DNA of 64,000 bases from Allosphingosinicella indica (GTDB taxonomy: Bacteria > Pseudomonadota > Alphaproteobacteria > Sphingomonadales > Sphingomonadaceae), in the NCBI RefSeq assembly GCF_900177405.1, contig NZ_LT840185.1, positions 1,541,501 through 1,605,500 of the forward strand, written 5' to 3'. Of the stretch, positions 19,155 to 27,081 are shown one piece after another. Both the position numbers and the translations under genes were made by a program. How positions within the stretch are numbered: position 1 is the first letter of the stretch; every line of letters starts with the position of its first letter. The notes below the pieces were generated by a model that was not told where the DNA came from, did not search any database, and worked only from the letters and a program-made list of their open reading frames with translations.

Positions 19155-19405
19155 GTGGCGCGGCCGAGGAGCTGGGCAGTGATTGGCAGGGTGAAGAGCA
19201 GGAACAGCACAGTCAGCACGCCGGTCGAAACCTGTGCGTCCGACCCCGCAAGCACGCCCGCCATGACGAGCACGGTGCCGAGCGTTCCCGCCTTCGTGGC
19301 GCTGTGCATGCGTTGCAGCGGATCGGCGAGGCGGACGACGCCGATGGCGGCGATCAGCATCAGCAGCACGCCTGCGACGAGCAGGATGGCGGCGAGGATA
19401 TTCAC
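19055..19405 (-). CDS. mnhG: Na+/H+ antiporter subunit G
   Basis: The 116-residue protein has three membrane helices and the MnhG signature (VRLADPLQRMHSATKAGTLG). Start and stop are set by overlaps: the GTG at 19405 overlaps the mnhF stop as GTGA. It is a small membrane subunit of the Mrp multisubunit monovalent cation/proton antiporter, which exports sodium and helps control internal pH. The C-terminal ~30 residues are an acidic tail beyond the family core. Confidence 0.93.
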   Translation of the reverse strand: MNILAAILLVAGVLLMLIAAIGVVRLADPLQRMHSATKAGTLGTVLVMAGVLAGSDAQVSTGVLTVLFLLFTLPITAQLLGRATYLSGTPLQGLDDTEIEGMPERAKPEDGEEGRP

Positions 19406-19677
19406 CGGTCGCGCGCCTTGCGTTCGAGGAAGATCGCGAAGGCGGCGGTGCCGACGAAGTTGATGAGCGAGAGGCCGAGAGCGATGTCGAGGAAGGTGCC
19501 GCGGCCGGTGGAGACTGCGGTGAGCCCGGCGAAGGCGATGCCGATTGCGGTCAGCATGTCGAAGGCGACGAAGCGGTCGGCGAAGCTCGGCCCCTTGACC
19601 AGCCGCCAGCAGATCAGCGCCAGCGCGCCACACAGCACCACCGCGAGAATGTCGGCGAGAGGGCCGAGCGCGATCAT
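19402..19677 (-). CDS. mnhF: Na+/H+ antiporter subunit F
   Basis: The 91-residue protein has three membrane helices and the MnhF/MrpF core (VKGPSFADRFVAFDMLTAIG). Its start overlaps the end of mnhE by four bases. It is a required small subunit of the Mrp antiporter complex in the inner membrane. Confidence 0.93.
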   Translation of the reverse strand: MIALGPLADILAVVLCGALALICWRLVKGPSFADRFVAFDMLTAIGIAFAGLTAVSTGRGTFLDIALGLSLINFVGTAAFAIFLERKARDR

Positions 19678-20009
19678 GCCTCGAGCTCCGCAATGCGGCG
19701 TTCGTAGAGCCGCCGGAACTTGGCGATCGTCGCGTCGGCATCATGCAGATCAAGGATGTGGAGATGCAGCGTCTGGCGGTCCTCCGAGACGTGCAGGCAG
19801 GTCGATCCCGGCGTCAGCGAGGTGAAGTAAGCGAGCATCGCCACCGCCCAGGGTTTTTGCAGTTTCGTGGGCATGACGAGGATCGCGGGTCTGACGCCGA
19901 TCCGGGGCGAGAGGACGATCCGCGCCACCGTCCCGGTCGAGGCGAACAGATCCCAGACGAAGCTCAGCAGCAGCATCAGCAGCGCGCGGGCTTTGGCGAA
20001 CAGCCTCAT
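19674..20009 (-). CDS. mnhE: Na+/H+ antiporter subunit E
   Basis: The 111-residue product has an N-terminal membrane region and the MnhE segment with SLTPGSTCLHV. The ATG at 20009 overlaps the mnhD stop. It is somewhat shorter than typical MnhE (about 160 residues), lacking part of the N-terminal helix pair, but the core is intact. It belongs to the same inner-membrane Mrp complex. Confidence 0.9.
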   Translation of the reverse strand: MRLFAKARALLMLLLSFVWDLFASTGTVARIVLSPRIGVRPAILVMPTKLQKPWAVAMLAYFTSLTPGSTCLHVSEDRQTLHLHILDLHDADATIAKFRRLYERRIAELEA

Positions 20010-21487
20010 GCGAAGACCCCCATCCGCGCAAGCGCGCCGGCGGAGAGTTGCGCGGCCTCGTGCAGCCAGCCGGGGTAAAGGCCGATGGCGAGCGTCGCGA
20101 GCGAGAGCAGCGCCATGCCGGCGAGCATCGAGGGCGGCAGGCGCTTGGCGGGGCGGTCGGGCAGCTCCTTCCAGCAGGCGGCGGACCAGAAGATCGCGAC
20201 CGAGAAGATGGTCAGCACCGCGGCGAGGATCGCGGCGGCGAGCAGCGCGTAATCGCCCGCGTCGATCGCCGCGCGGAACACCAGCATCTTGGCCCAGAAG
20301 CCCGAGAAGGGCGGGATGCCCGCCAGCGACAGCATCGGCACCGCGAAGACGAAGCCGAACAAGGGATTGGCGCGCAGCATTCCGCCGGTGGTCGAGAGCA
20401 GCCACGATCCCGTCGCGCGGTGGATCGCGCCCGCGCCGAGGAAGAGGTTGGTCTGGACGATCATCGAATGGACCATCGCGAAGACCGCCGCCTCGACGCC
20501 CTCGCGCGTGCCGGTGGCAAGGCCCGCCATCATGTAACCGACCTGCGCGACGATATGGTAGGCGAGCAGCCGCCGCATGTCGTTCTGCGCCAGCGCGGCG
20601 ATCGAACACAGCAGCATCGTCGCCCCCGCGATCCAGCCGAACAGAGGCGCGATATGGCGCGCGCCGATGCCGCCCGCGCCGACGGCGAACACGCCAGCGA
20701 AGATCAGCAGCAGCGCGTAGAAGCCCATCTTGGTGAGTAGCCCGGCGAACAGGCCGGAGGCGGAGATGGGTGCGGGCCCGTAAGACGACGGCAGCCAGAC
20801 GTGGACCGGCGCCAGCCCGGACTTGAGCGCCAGCCCGCCGAGCAGCAGCGCGGCCGCCGCGGCGGTGGCGATGGTCGGCGGCGCGGGGGCGAGCCGGGCG
20901 GCGAGCGTCGCGAGATCGAGCGTCCCCGTCGCGCCGTAGAGGATGCCGATGCCCGCCAGGATCGCGGTCGCGCCGACGATGCCGAAGGTCGCGTAGCGCA
21001 TCGCCGCGCCGATCTGCATCTGCCGCCTGTCGAGGCTGATGAGGCCGATCGCGGCGAGCAGCGCCAGCTCGAACCAGACGTAGAGGTTGAAGAGATCGCC
21101 GGTGAGGAACGCGCCGTTCACCGCGCCGACCATCGCGAGCAGCAAAGCGTCATGCCCGCCGTGGCGCCGCCGCCCGCCGATCGCCGCATGGCTGTAGATG
21201 GCGACGGCGAGCGCGATGAGCAGCGTGGTCGCCACCAGCACCGCGCCCGGCATCCGCGCCGCGAAGGAGACGCCGAACCCCTGGGGCCAGCCGCCGAAGA
21301 CGGTGGCGGCGAGCGTGCCGCCGTCCATCGCGCGCTGGAGCAGCGCGATCGAAAGCGCGAAGCTCGCGGCAAGCGTGGCGAGGGTCAGCGCCTCGCTGGC
21401 GCGCGGGCGATGGCGCAGCAGGATCGCGGCCGCCGCGGCGAGCAAAGGCACCACCACCGGTGCGACGAGCAGCCAGGCGTCAGCCAT
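20006..21487 (-). CDS. mnhD: Na+/H+ antiporter subunit D
   Basis: The 493-residue polytopic protein is a proton-pumping NADH-dehydrogenase-like (ND2/ND4/ND5 family) subunit. The Proton_antipo_M core carries KSGLAPVHVWLPSSYGPAP with the membrane lysine used in proton translocation, followed by HIVAQVGYM. I placed the start at 21487 (MADAWLL), overlapping the mnhC stop. With MnhA it forms the ion-translocating pair of the Mrp antiporter. Confidence 0.94.
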   Translation of the reverse strand: MADAWLLVAPVVVPLLAAAAAILLRHRPRASEALTLATLAASFALSIALLQRAMDGGTLAATVFGGWPQGFGVSFAARMPGAVLVATTLLIALAVAIYSHAAIGGRRRHGGHDALLLAMVGAVNGAFLTGDLFNLYVWFELALLAAIGLISLDRRQMQIGAAMRYATFGIVGATAILAGIGILYGATGTLDLATLAARLAPAPPTIATAAAAALLLGGLALKSGLAPVHVWLPSSYGPAPISASGLFAGLLTKMGFYALLLIFAGVFAVGAGGIGARHIAPLFGWIAGATMLLCSIAALAQNDMRRLLAYHIVAQVGYMMAGLATGTREGVEAAVFAMVHSMIVQTNLFLGAGAIHRATGSWLLSTTGGMLRANPLFGFVFAVPMLSLAGIPPFSGFWAKMLVFRAAIDAGDYALLAAAILAAVLTIFSVAIFWSAACWKELPDRPAKRLPPSMLAGMALLSLATLAIGLYPGWLHEAAQLSAGALARMGVFA

Positions 21488-21854
21488 GCGGCGGCGCCTC
21501 CCAATCGTCGGGCTGGTCGAGCGTCTCCAGGTCGCGCGCATCGAGCGACTTGGTGCCGCGCCACGCGCGCAGCACGATCGCGGCGAGCACCAGGGTCAGC
21601 GCGAAACCGATGACGATCGCGGTGAGGATAAGCGCCTGAAGAAGCGGATCGGCGGATTCGCCCAGCCGCTTTGCGCCCTCGGCCACGATCGGCGGCTGAT
21701 CGGTCGAGAAGCCGCCGGCGCCGAACAGCGCGAGATTGACCCCGGTGGAGAGCAGCGCGAGCCCGAGCAACGTCCGCACGAGATTGCGCGAGAGCGTCAT
21801 GTGCAGCGCGCAGGCCATGATCGCGGCGGCGCAGAAGGCGTAGAAGATCGTCAT
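21480..21854 (-). CDS. mnhC: Na+/H+ antiporter subunit C
   Basis: The 124-residue protein is a NuoK-like subunit with three membrane helices and the conserved GLALLSTGVNL segment. The ATG at 21854 overlaps the mnhA stop by four bases. A longer upstream extension in frame has no membrane character and lies within mnhA, so I excluded it. Confidence 0.94.
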   Translation of the reverse strand: MTIFYAFCAAAIMACALHMTLSRNLVRTLLGLALLSTGVNLALFGAGGFSTDQPPIVAEGAKRLGESADPLLQALILTAIVIGFALTLVLAAIVLRAWRGTKSLDARDLETLDQPDDWEAPPHG

Positions 21855-24592
21855 CGCGCGCCCTCCTTCTGCAGCCCGAATAGGAAGGAGAGGACGGCGC
21901 CGAGCACCACCAGATAGACGCCGATGTCGAAGATCATCGTCGTGCCGAGCTTGGGTAGCATACCGCCCGGCTCCCACCACAGATGTGTCAGGAACGGCGC
22001 GCCGCCGGGGACGAACATGCCGGGCAATCCGCTGGCGACGCCGAGCGCGAGGCCGATGCCGACGAGGGTGAGCGGCTGGAGCCGCAGCGCCTTCTCCGCC
22101 CGCGCCGCACCGTGGGCGAGCGAGAGGACGGCGAAGGCGAGCGCGGCGGCGAGCCCGCCGACGAAGCCGCCGCCCGGCTGGTTATGGCCGCGGAAGAGGA
22201 TGATCACCGAGGCGGCGATCAGCATCCAGAACAAGGGTCTGCTCGCCGCCGAGAAAGCGAAATGGACGGTGCGTGCTTCCTCGGCATCACGCGCCGCGCC
22301 GCGGCGGCGGGCGAGCAGCGATCCGGCGAGCACCGCCGCGATCGCGATCACCGCCGTTTCGCCCATCGTGTCGAAGGCGCGGAAATCGACGAGGATTACG
22401 TTGACGACGTTGGCGCCGTGGCCGGCGATATAGCTCATCCGGCCGAACCAGTCGGAGGCCTCGGAGGCGGTGCGGCCCGCGCCCATGTCGATCAGCGCCG
22501 CGAACAGCACGATGCCGAATGCGCCGGCGATCAGCAGGTCGCGGCCATGCTCGCTACGGCTGCGCGTCGCCGCGCCGGCCAGCGGCAGCGCGAGCAGCAG
22601 CGCGGTCAGCAGCACCACCAGCAGCGCCTCGACGGTGAACTGGGTGAGCGCGAGATCGGGCGCGCCGTTGAACAGGAAGGTGATCGCGATGGCGAAGCCG
22701 GTGATGCCGACGCCGACCAGCGCGGCGAGCAGGTTGCGGCTCGCGGCGGCGACGATCGCGCCGGCGACCGCCATCAGCCCGACCAGTATCTCGGCATAGC
22801 GCACCGGCCCCTCGATCGCGGGCACGCGGATCTCCGCGCCCGATGCGACGAACGCCCAGACGAGGAAGAAGGTGAACGCCACAATCGCGGTGGCGACATA
22901 GCCGCGCAGATCGCCATGCTCGATCCACCGGGTCAACCGCGCGCCGCCCTGCACCAGCCGGAACAGGCTCTTCTCCCACAGGCTCTCGACCGAATAGCGT
23001 TCGATCCGCTCGCGCGAGCGGAGCAGCAAATGGATACGCCGCCAGAAGCGGATGATAAGGATGCCGATCGACACCACCACCGCGCTCAGCGCCAGCATTG
23101 GCGTCAGCCCGTGCCAGACCGAAAGGTCCACGGCGACCGTCTGGCCATAGACCTCGATCACCGCGGGTCGGATAGCGACGCGGGTGATCCATTCGGGATC
23201 GAGGCTGATGGTGAGGCCCATCGTCGCGAGCAGCAGCGGCGGCAGCACCAGCGAGAAGCTCTCGCCATGGAGCATCTCGACCGGCTGCGCGGGCTTCATG
23301 AAGAAGGGGCGGAGCGTGATGACGCCGGCGACGCCGACCATCACCGCATTGACCAGCACGGCGATGGCGAGCGGCACCAGCTCCCAACTGCTCGCGAGCT
23401 GCGCCTCGAACAGGAACTCCTTGGAGATGAAGCCCAGGAACGGCGGGATGCCGGCCATCGAGAGGCTCGCGCCGACGCAGGCCGCGGCAGTGAGCGGCAG
23501 CGGCTTTCTGAGGCCCCCGAGCGAGCGCAGCACCCCCTTGCCGGTCGCGTGCAGCACCGATCCCGCGCAGAAGAACAGCGCCGCCTTGTAGAGCGCATGC
23601 GCGAACAGGAAGCCGATCATCGCCACCGACGCGCGCGGCCCGTCGAGCCCGACGAGCAGCACGAGGATGCCGAGCGAGGCGATCGTCGAATAAGCGAGCG
23701 CGGCCTTGAAGCTTTCCGCCCGCAGCGCCTGAACCGCGGCGACGATCATGGTCAGGCAGGCGACCGCAACCAAGGTGCCGCGGCCCCATTCGGTCATCGC
23801 GATCACCGGCTCGAAGCGGGCGAGGAGGTAGATGCCGAGCTTCACCATCGTCGCCGAGTGGAGATAGGCGGAGGCCGGCGTCGGCGCCTGCATCGCGTTG
23901 GGCAGCCAGAAGTGGAACGGGAATTGCGCGGACTTGGTGAAGGCCGCGAGCATGATGCCCAGCAGGATCGGAACGCCCAGCGGATGCGCCACGATCTCGT
24001 CGCCGCGGCGCACCGCCTCCGCCATCGAATAGGTGCCGGTGACATGGCCGATCATCACCGCCGCGACGACGAGGCCAAGCCCGCCGATCGCCGTTACCTG
24101 GAGCGAGAGGATCGCGGCGCGGCGCGAGCGCGAGCTCTTGTGATCGAAACCGATCAGCAGGAACGAGAGGATGCTGGTCGCTTCCCAGAAGAGGATCATC
24201 AGCAGCAGATTGTCGGCGAGGACGGTGCCGAGCATGGCCGTCATGAACAGCAGGATCAGCGTGAAGAACCGCGCGCGGTCGCGGCGCGACTTGTTGGTGA
24301 GATAGCCGCCCGCATAGATGGTGACGAGCCCGCCGATCCCGGTGATCAGCAGGCAGAAGAGGAAGGAGAAACCGTCGAGGCGGAGCGTCAGGTCCAGCCC
24401 CAGCGACGGCGCCCATTGCCAGCCCTCGCCGCGCACCCAGCCGCGCTCGACAATCGGCGCGAGCGCGACGAGGCCGGCGAGCAGCCCGAACGGCAGCAGC
24501 GCGACGACGAAGCCCGCGCCGCGTCCGATGATCCGGGCGGCCAGCGGGAACAGGCAGCTTCCCAGCAGCGCGATGAGCAGCAGGATCAGCAT
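21851..24592 (-). CDS. mnhA: Na+/H+ antiporter subunit A, fused to subunit B
   Basis: The 913-residue protein starts at the ATG at 24592, where the first membrane helix begins. Residues ~110-400 form the NuoL-like proton channel core with KSAQFPFHFWLPNAM. The region around 600-700 is the MrpA C-terminal domain, and residues ~770-905 contain MrpB with its signature FRGHNQPGGGFVGG. A fused A/B subunit is known from alphaproteobacterial Mrp (Pha) systems, and no separate mnhB is present. It is the first gene of the A(B)-C-D-E-F-G operon, whose adjacent stops and starts all overlap by four to eight bases. Confidence 0.95.
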   Translation of the reverse strand: MLILLLIALLGSCLFPLAARIIGRGAGFVVALLPFGLLAGLVALAPIVERGWVRGEGWQWAPSLGLDLTLRLDGFSFLFCLLITGIGGLVTIYAGGYLTNKSRRDRARFFTLILLFMTAMLGTVLADNLLLMILFWEATSILSFLLIGFDHKSSRSRRAAILSLQVTAIGGLGLVVAAVMIGHVTGTYSMAEAVRRGDEIVAHPLGVPILLGIMLAAFTKSAQFPFHFWLPNAMQAPTPASAYLHSATMVKLGIYLLARFEPVIAMTEWGRGTLVAVACLTMIVAAVQALRAESFKAALAYSTIASLGILVLLVGLDGPRASVAMIGFLFAHALYKAALFFCAGSVLHATGKGVLRSLGGLRKPLPLTAAACVGASLSMAGIPPFLGFISKEFLFEAQLASSWELVPLAIAVLVNAVMVGVAGVITLRPFFMKPAQPVEMLHGESFSLVLPPLLLATMGLTISLDPEWITRVAIRPAVIEVYGQTVAVDLSVWHGLTPMLALSAVVVSIGILIIRFWRRIHLLLRSRERIERYSVESLWEKSLFRLVQGGARLTRWIEHGDLRGYVATAIVAFTFFLVWAFVASGAEIRVPAIEGPVRYAEILVGLMAVAGAIVAAASRNLLAALVGVGITGFAIAITFLFNGAPDLALTQFTVEALLVVLLTALLLALPLAGAATRSRSEHGRDLLIAGAFGIVLFAALIDMGAGRTASEASDWFGRMSYIAGHGANVVNVILVDFRAFDTMGETAVIAIAAVLAGSLLARRRGAARDAEEARTVHFAFSAASRPLFWMLIAASVIILFRGHNQPGGGFVGGLAAALAFAVLSLAHGAARAEKALRLQPLTLVGIGLALGVASGLPGMFVPGGAPFLTHLWWEPGGMLPKLGTTMIFDIGVYLVVLGAVLSFLFGLQKEGAR

Positions 24593-24818
24593 GTCGGAAA
24601 AGCGCCCCGCGGAACGGCGGACAGTGGCCGGGGCAAATCGTCGAAGATGATCGTCCTCCGGCGTGAAAAGAGCGATGCGGGTTGCGGAGCGCGCGGCCGG
24701 CGAGCGGAGCGGCAAGAGCCGCGCTCCCCGGACGGCGCGCCCCGATAATGCCGATCAGCCGCGATTAGGCAACGCCGCGGGGGCGATTTTCCGGGATTTC
24801 TTCGAAGGACATGAAAAG

Positions 24819-24846
24819 CCCCGGCCGCGATGGGCCGGGGCGATAG
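24819..24846 (-). terminator. rho-independent terminator of the BA14K-like gene
   Basis: An 8-bp perfect stem (GGCCGGGG/CCCCGGCC) with a 6-base loop is followed on the minus strand by GC and TTTT. It lies directly downstream of the minus-strand gene ending at 24851. Confidence 0.8.
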
Positions 24847-24850
24847 AGGA

Positions 24851-25174
24851 TCAGCGTTTCTTCATCGCCGAGTGCGGGCAGCTTTTCATGTCGCCGTTGG
24901 GCGCGCGATATTTGTTCGTCGCGGGGTCATAGCCCTGATAGCGGTCCTGGCAGCTCCGCACATGATCCGCCCATTCGGCGTCGGTGCCGGTAAAGCCGTC
25001 TGGCCTGTCGCCGCTGTCGGCCACCGGTCCGGGCGGCGGCGTGGTGCCCTCGGGCGCCGGCATGGTGCGATCGACCGGCGGCGGCGTCTGGTCCTGCATC
25101 GGTGCCTGCCCGGCCTGCGCCAGTGCGGGCGATGCCATGAGGATTGCGGCGTAAAGGCCGAGGAAAATGCGCAT
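24851..25174 (-). CDS. BA14K-like small exported protein
   Basis: The 107-residue product begins with a signal peptide ending ALAQ, followed by a proline/threonine-rich linker. Residues ~70-100 read C-x-x-R-Y-x-x-Y-D-P-A-T-N-x-Y and end in a second cysteine, the pattern of the BA14K family. That family was first described in Brucella as an immunoreactive envelope protein. The two cysteines could form a disulfide in the periplasm. The gene is monocistronic with its own terminator. The function is unknown. Confidence 0.72.
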   Translation of the reverse strand: MRIFLGLYAAILMASPALAQAGQAPMQDQTPPPVDRTMPAPEGTTPPPGPVADSGDRPDGFTGTDAEWADHVRSCQDRYQGYDPATNKYRAPNGDMKSCPHSAMKKR

Positions 25175-25304
25175 GTGTCTGCTCCTTTTCGAGCGAGGCC
25201 CCTCCGCGCTTTCCCGAATATAGCGGCTTGGCGGCGGCAAGTCCCCGATGCGGGTTAGTCTTCCGGGCGCCCTACCCCTCTTAGGGAGCGGCCCGCCGCA
25301 AGCC

Positions 25305-25490
25305 TCAGGCGGCGAGGCAGGGGCGTTCGTCGACCGTCGCGACGAGGCGATCGCCCTGCCAGACTTCGAGCAGCAATCCGCGCGCCAGCGGCAGAATGTA
25401 GGAAACCGCTGCATCGTCGTCCTCGAAGCGGCACGTCTCGCATGCGCGAGATCCATCAAGCGGCTGACGCACCACGACATAGTCCTGCAT
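25305..25490 (-). CDS. small hypothetical protein with CETC motif
   Basis: This 61-residue frame encodes a compact protein with one C-x-x-C pair (ACETC) and mixed strand-like sequence. Codon use fits the surrounding genes and the ATG at 25490 has a weak AAGGG upstream. There is no signal peptide or membrane segment. I do not recognise a family. It is divergent from the YciF-like gene. It could be real or a chance frame. Confidence 0.45.
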   Translation of the reverse strand: MQDYVVVRQPLDGSRACETCRFEDDDAAVSYILPLARGLLLEVWQGDRLVATVDERPCLAA

Positions 25491-25590
25491 GTTGAAGCCC
25501 TTGGAAATGGAACCCGGCGACCAAACGCGACCGCCGATCCGCGAGTTCCGCAGCGCAGCATAAGATTCGTACTAACCTGCATTGCTTTGG

Positions 25591-25616
25591 GGAACGGGCG
25601 GCCGATGCGCCCCGTT
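25591..25616 (+). promoter_or_regulatory. EcfG-type general stress promoter
   Basis: GGAAC at 25591-25595 and CGTT at 25613-25616 are separated by 17 bases. This matches the GGAAC-N16/17-CGTT consensus recognised by the alphaproteobacterial general stress sigma factor EcfG. The start codon of the ferritin-like YciF-type gene lies about 45 bases downstream. Confidence 0.75.
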
Positions 25617-25661
25617 GGCGGCCCACGGGTGGGCACCGAGACCAATCAGAAGGAAACCATC

Positions 25662-26171
25662 ATGGGACTGTTCTCCAAGGACATCACAACGCTTGACGAC
25701 CTCTTCGTCCACACCTTGCAGGACATCTATTATGCCGAGAATCAGATCACCAAGGCGCTGCCAAAGATGATCGGCAAGGCGACGAGCCCCGAGCTCAAGC
25801 AGGGCTTCGAGATGCATCTCAAGGAGACCGAAGGCCAGATCGCGCGGCTCGAGCGCGTGTTCGAGATGCACGGCCAGAAGCCCAAGGCGGTGCAATGCCC
25901 GGCGATCGACGGCATCATCAAGGAGGCCAATGAGGTCGCCGGTGACATCGCCGACAAGGACGTGCTCGATGCGGCGCTGGTCGCTTCGGCGCAGGCGGTC
26001 GAACATTATGAGATCACGCGCTACGGCACGCTGATCGCTTGGGCCAAGCAGCTCGGCCGCGACGATTGCGCCGCCGTGCTCGCCGAGACGCTGGAAGAAG
26101 AAAAGGCGACCGACATCAAGCTCAGCAAGATGGCCGAAACCAAGGTCAACCGTCAGGCCGAACTCGCCTGA
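25662..26171 (+). CDS. YciE/YciF (DUF892) ferritin-like stress protein
   Basis: The 169-residue protein is an all-helical DUF892 member. It has the family start (TTLDDLFVHTLQDIYYAENQI), a repeated EMHLKETEGQIARLERVFE helix and a C-terminal ETLEEEKATD helix, giving the paired glutamates of a ferritin-like di-iron fold. Such proteins accumulate under stress in many bacteria. The ATG at 25662 follows an AGAAGGA ribosome site. The EcfG-type promoter in front of it supports control by the general stress response. Confidence 0.92.
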   Translation: MGLFSKDITTLDDLFVHTLQDIYYAENQITKALPKMIGKATSPELKQGFEMHLKETEGQIARLERVFEMHGQKPKAVQCPAIDGIIKEANEVAGDIADKDVLDAALVASAQAVEHYEITRYGTLIAWAKQLGRDDCAAVLAETLEEEKATDIKLSKMAETKVNRQAELA

Positions 26172-26177
26172 CGCGAC

Positions 26178-26215
26178 GGGGCCCGCGGTCTGTCGTCCGG
26201 CCGCGGGCCCCTTCT
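26178..26215 (+). terminator. terminator after YciF-like gene
   Basis: A perfect 11-bp stem (GGGGCCCGCGG/CCGCGGGCCCC, 26178-26188 and 26201-26211) with a 12-base loop begins 7 bases after the stop codon and is followed by a short T-rich stretch. It is a strong intrinsic terminator for the YciF-like gene. Confidence 0.85.
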
Positions 26216-26345
26216 ACTGTCCGGAACCGAACTGGCGGCTGTTCGCATCCGGACGGATGCGGCGGCGGAGCGACGGGTTTCTCTCGGGGCCCGCGCTGGC
26301 GCGGAAGTTGCAGCGCCGGGATATATCGAACCCGGGAGAAACGCC

Positions 26346-27008
26346 GTGACCTTATCGCCCACCTCCGCACCGCGCATGCTGCGCGGCCTCGCCCTTGGCC
26401 TGCTTGCCGCCGCCGTGACGTTGCCTGCGCTTCTGCCGACCACTACCGCCGTCGCTGCTGAGCGTACACGCGAGCGGGTGGCCTATGTGCTGTTCCACGC
26501 CGGCGAACGCGGCAGCATGATGAGCGGTGACACGGACGATCTCCGGCGCGCGCGGGCCCAGCGCGCGGGGACCGAGGCGCTGCTCTACGTCCGTTCGGGC
26601 GGCAGCCATTACGTCATCCGCGAGGCGGCGACGCTGCGCGCGGCGGAGCGTATTTTCGCGCCGCAACGCGATCTCGGCGCGCGCCAGGGTGCGCTCGGCA
26701 AACGGCAGGGCGCGCTCGGTGCGCAACAAGCCGAGCTCAGCATGCGCCAGGCGGAAATCGGCATGCGCCAGGCCCGCGCTGCCGTGTCGCTGGCCAGCAC
26801 CGGAGCCGCCCGCCCGGATGTCAATGAGCGCGAACAGCGCGCGCTGGAGCAGAAGCAGGAAGCGCTCGGCCGCCAGCAGGACATGCTGAGCCGCGAACAG
26901 GACGCGCTCTCCCGCGAACAAACCCGCATCGCCGCCCAAACCGACCGCGAACTTCGTGCGCTGATCGAAGAGGCGGTGCGGTCCGGGGCTGCACGGCGGA
27001 TCGGCTGA
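26346..27008 (+). CDS. exported coiled-coil protein with LGxRQ/QQ heptads
   Basis: The 220-residue product starts at a GTG with a hydrophobic signal segment ending AVAAE. Residues ~45-105 form a compact region (FHAGERGSMMSGDTDDL through SGGSHYVIREAAT). Residues ~110-200 are a regular series of seven-residue units of the form LGxRQGA, LGxQQAE, IGMRQAR and LSREQDA, predicting a coiled coil. My impression is that the same combination occurs as the C-terminal periplasmic part of sphingomonad BlaR1/M56-type peptidases; here it is free-standing. No enzyme motif is visible. Confidence 0.7.
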   Translation: MTLSPTSAPRMLRGLALGLLAAAVTLPALLPTTTAVAAERTRERVAYVLFHAGERGSMMSGDTDDLRRARAQRAGTEALLYVRSGGSHYVIREAATLRAAERIFAPQRDLGARQGALGKRQGALGAQQAELSMRQAEIGMRQARAAVSLASTGAARPDVNEREQRALEQKQEALGRQQDMLSREQDALSREQTRIAAQTDRELRALIEEAVRSGAARRIG

Positions 27009-27025
27009 CGCCCGTTCGTCGCGCA

Positions 27026-27066
27026 AAAAGAAAGGGCGCCGGGGTTGTCCCCGGCGCCCTTCTTGT
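27026..27066. terminator. bidirectional terminator
   Basis: An 11-bp stem (GGGCGCCGGGG/CCCCGGCGCCC, 27034-27044 and 27049-27059) with a 4-base loop is flanked by AAAAAGAAA on one side and TTCTTGTTT on the other. It can terminate both the coiled-coil gene on the plus strand and the convergent protease gene on the minus strand. Confidence 0.88.
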
Positions 27067-27081
27067 TTCCGTCGTGCCCGA

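Noticed and set aside
21983-24748. A 921-codon plus-strand frame antisense to mnhA
   Set aside because: It is the high-GC shadow of mnhA: very rich in R, D, E and H with no domain, while the minus strand encodes clear antiporter motifs.
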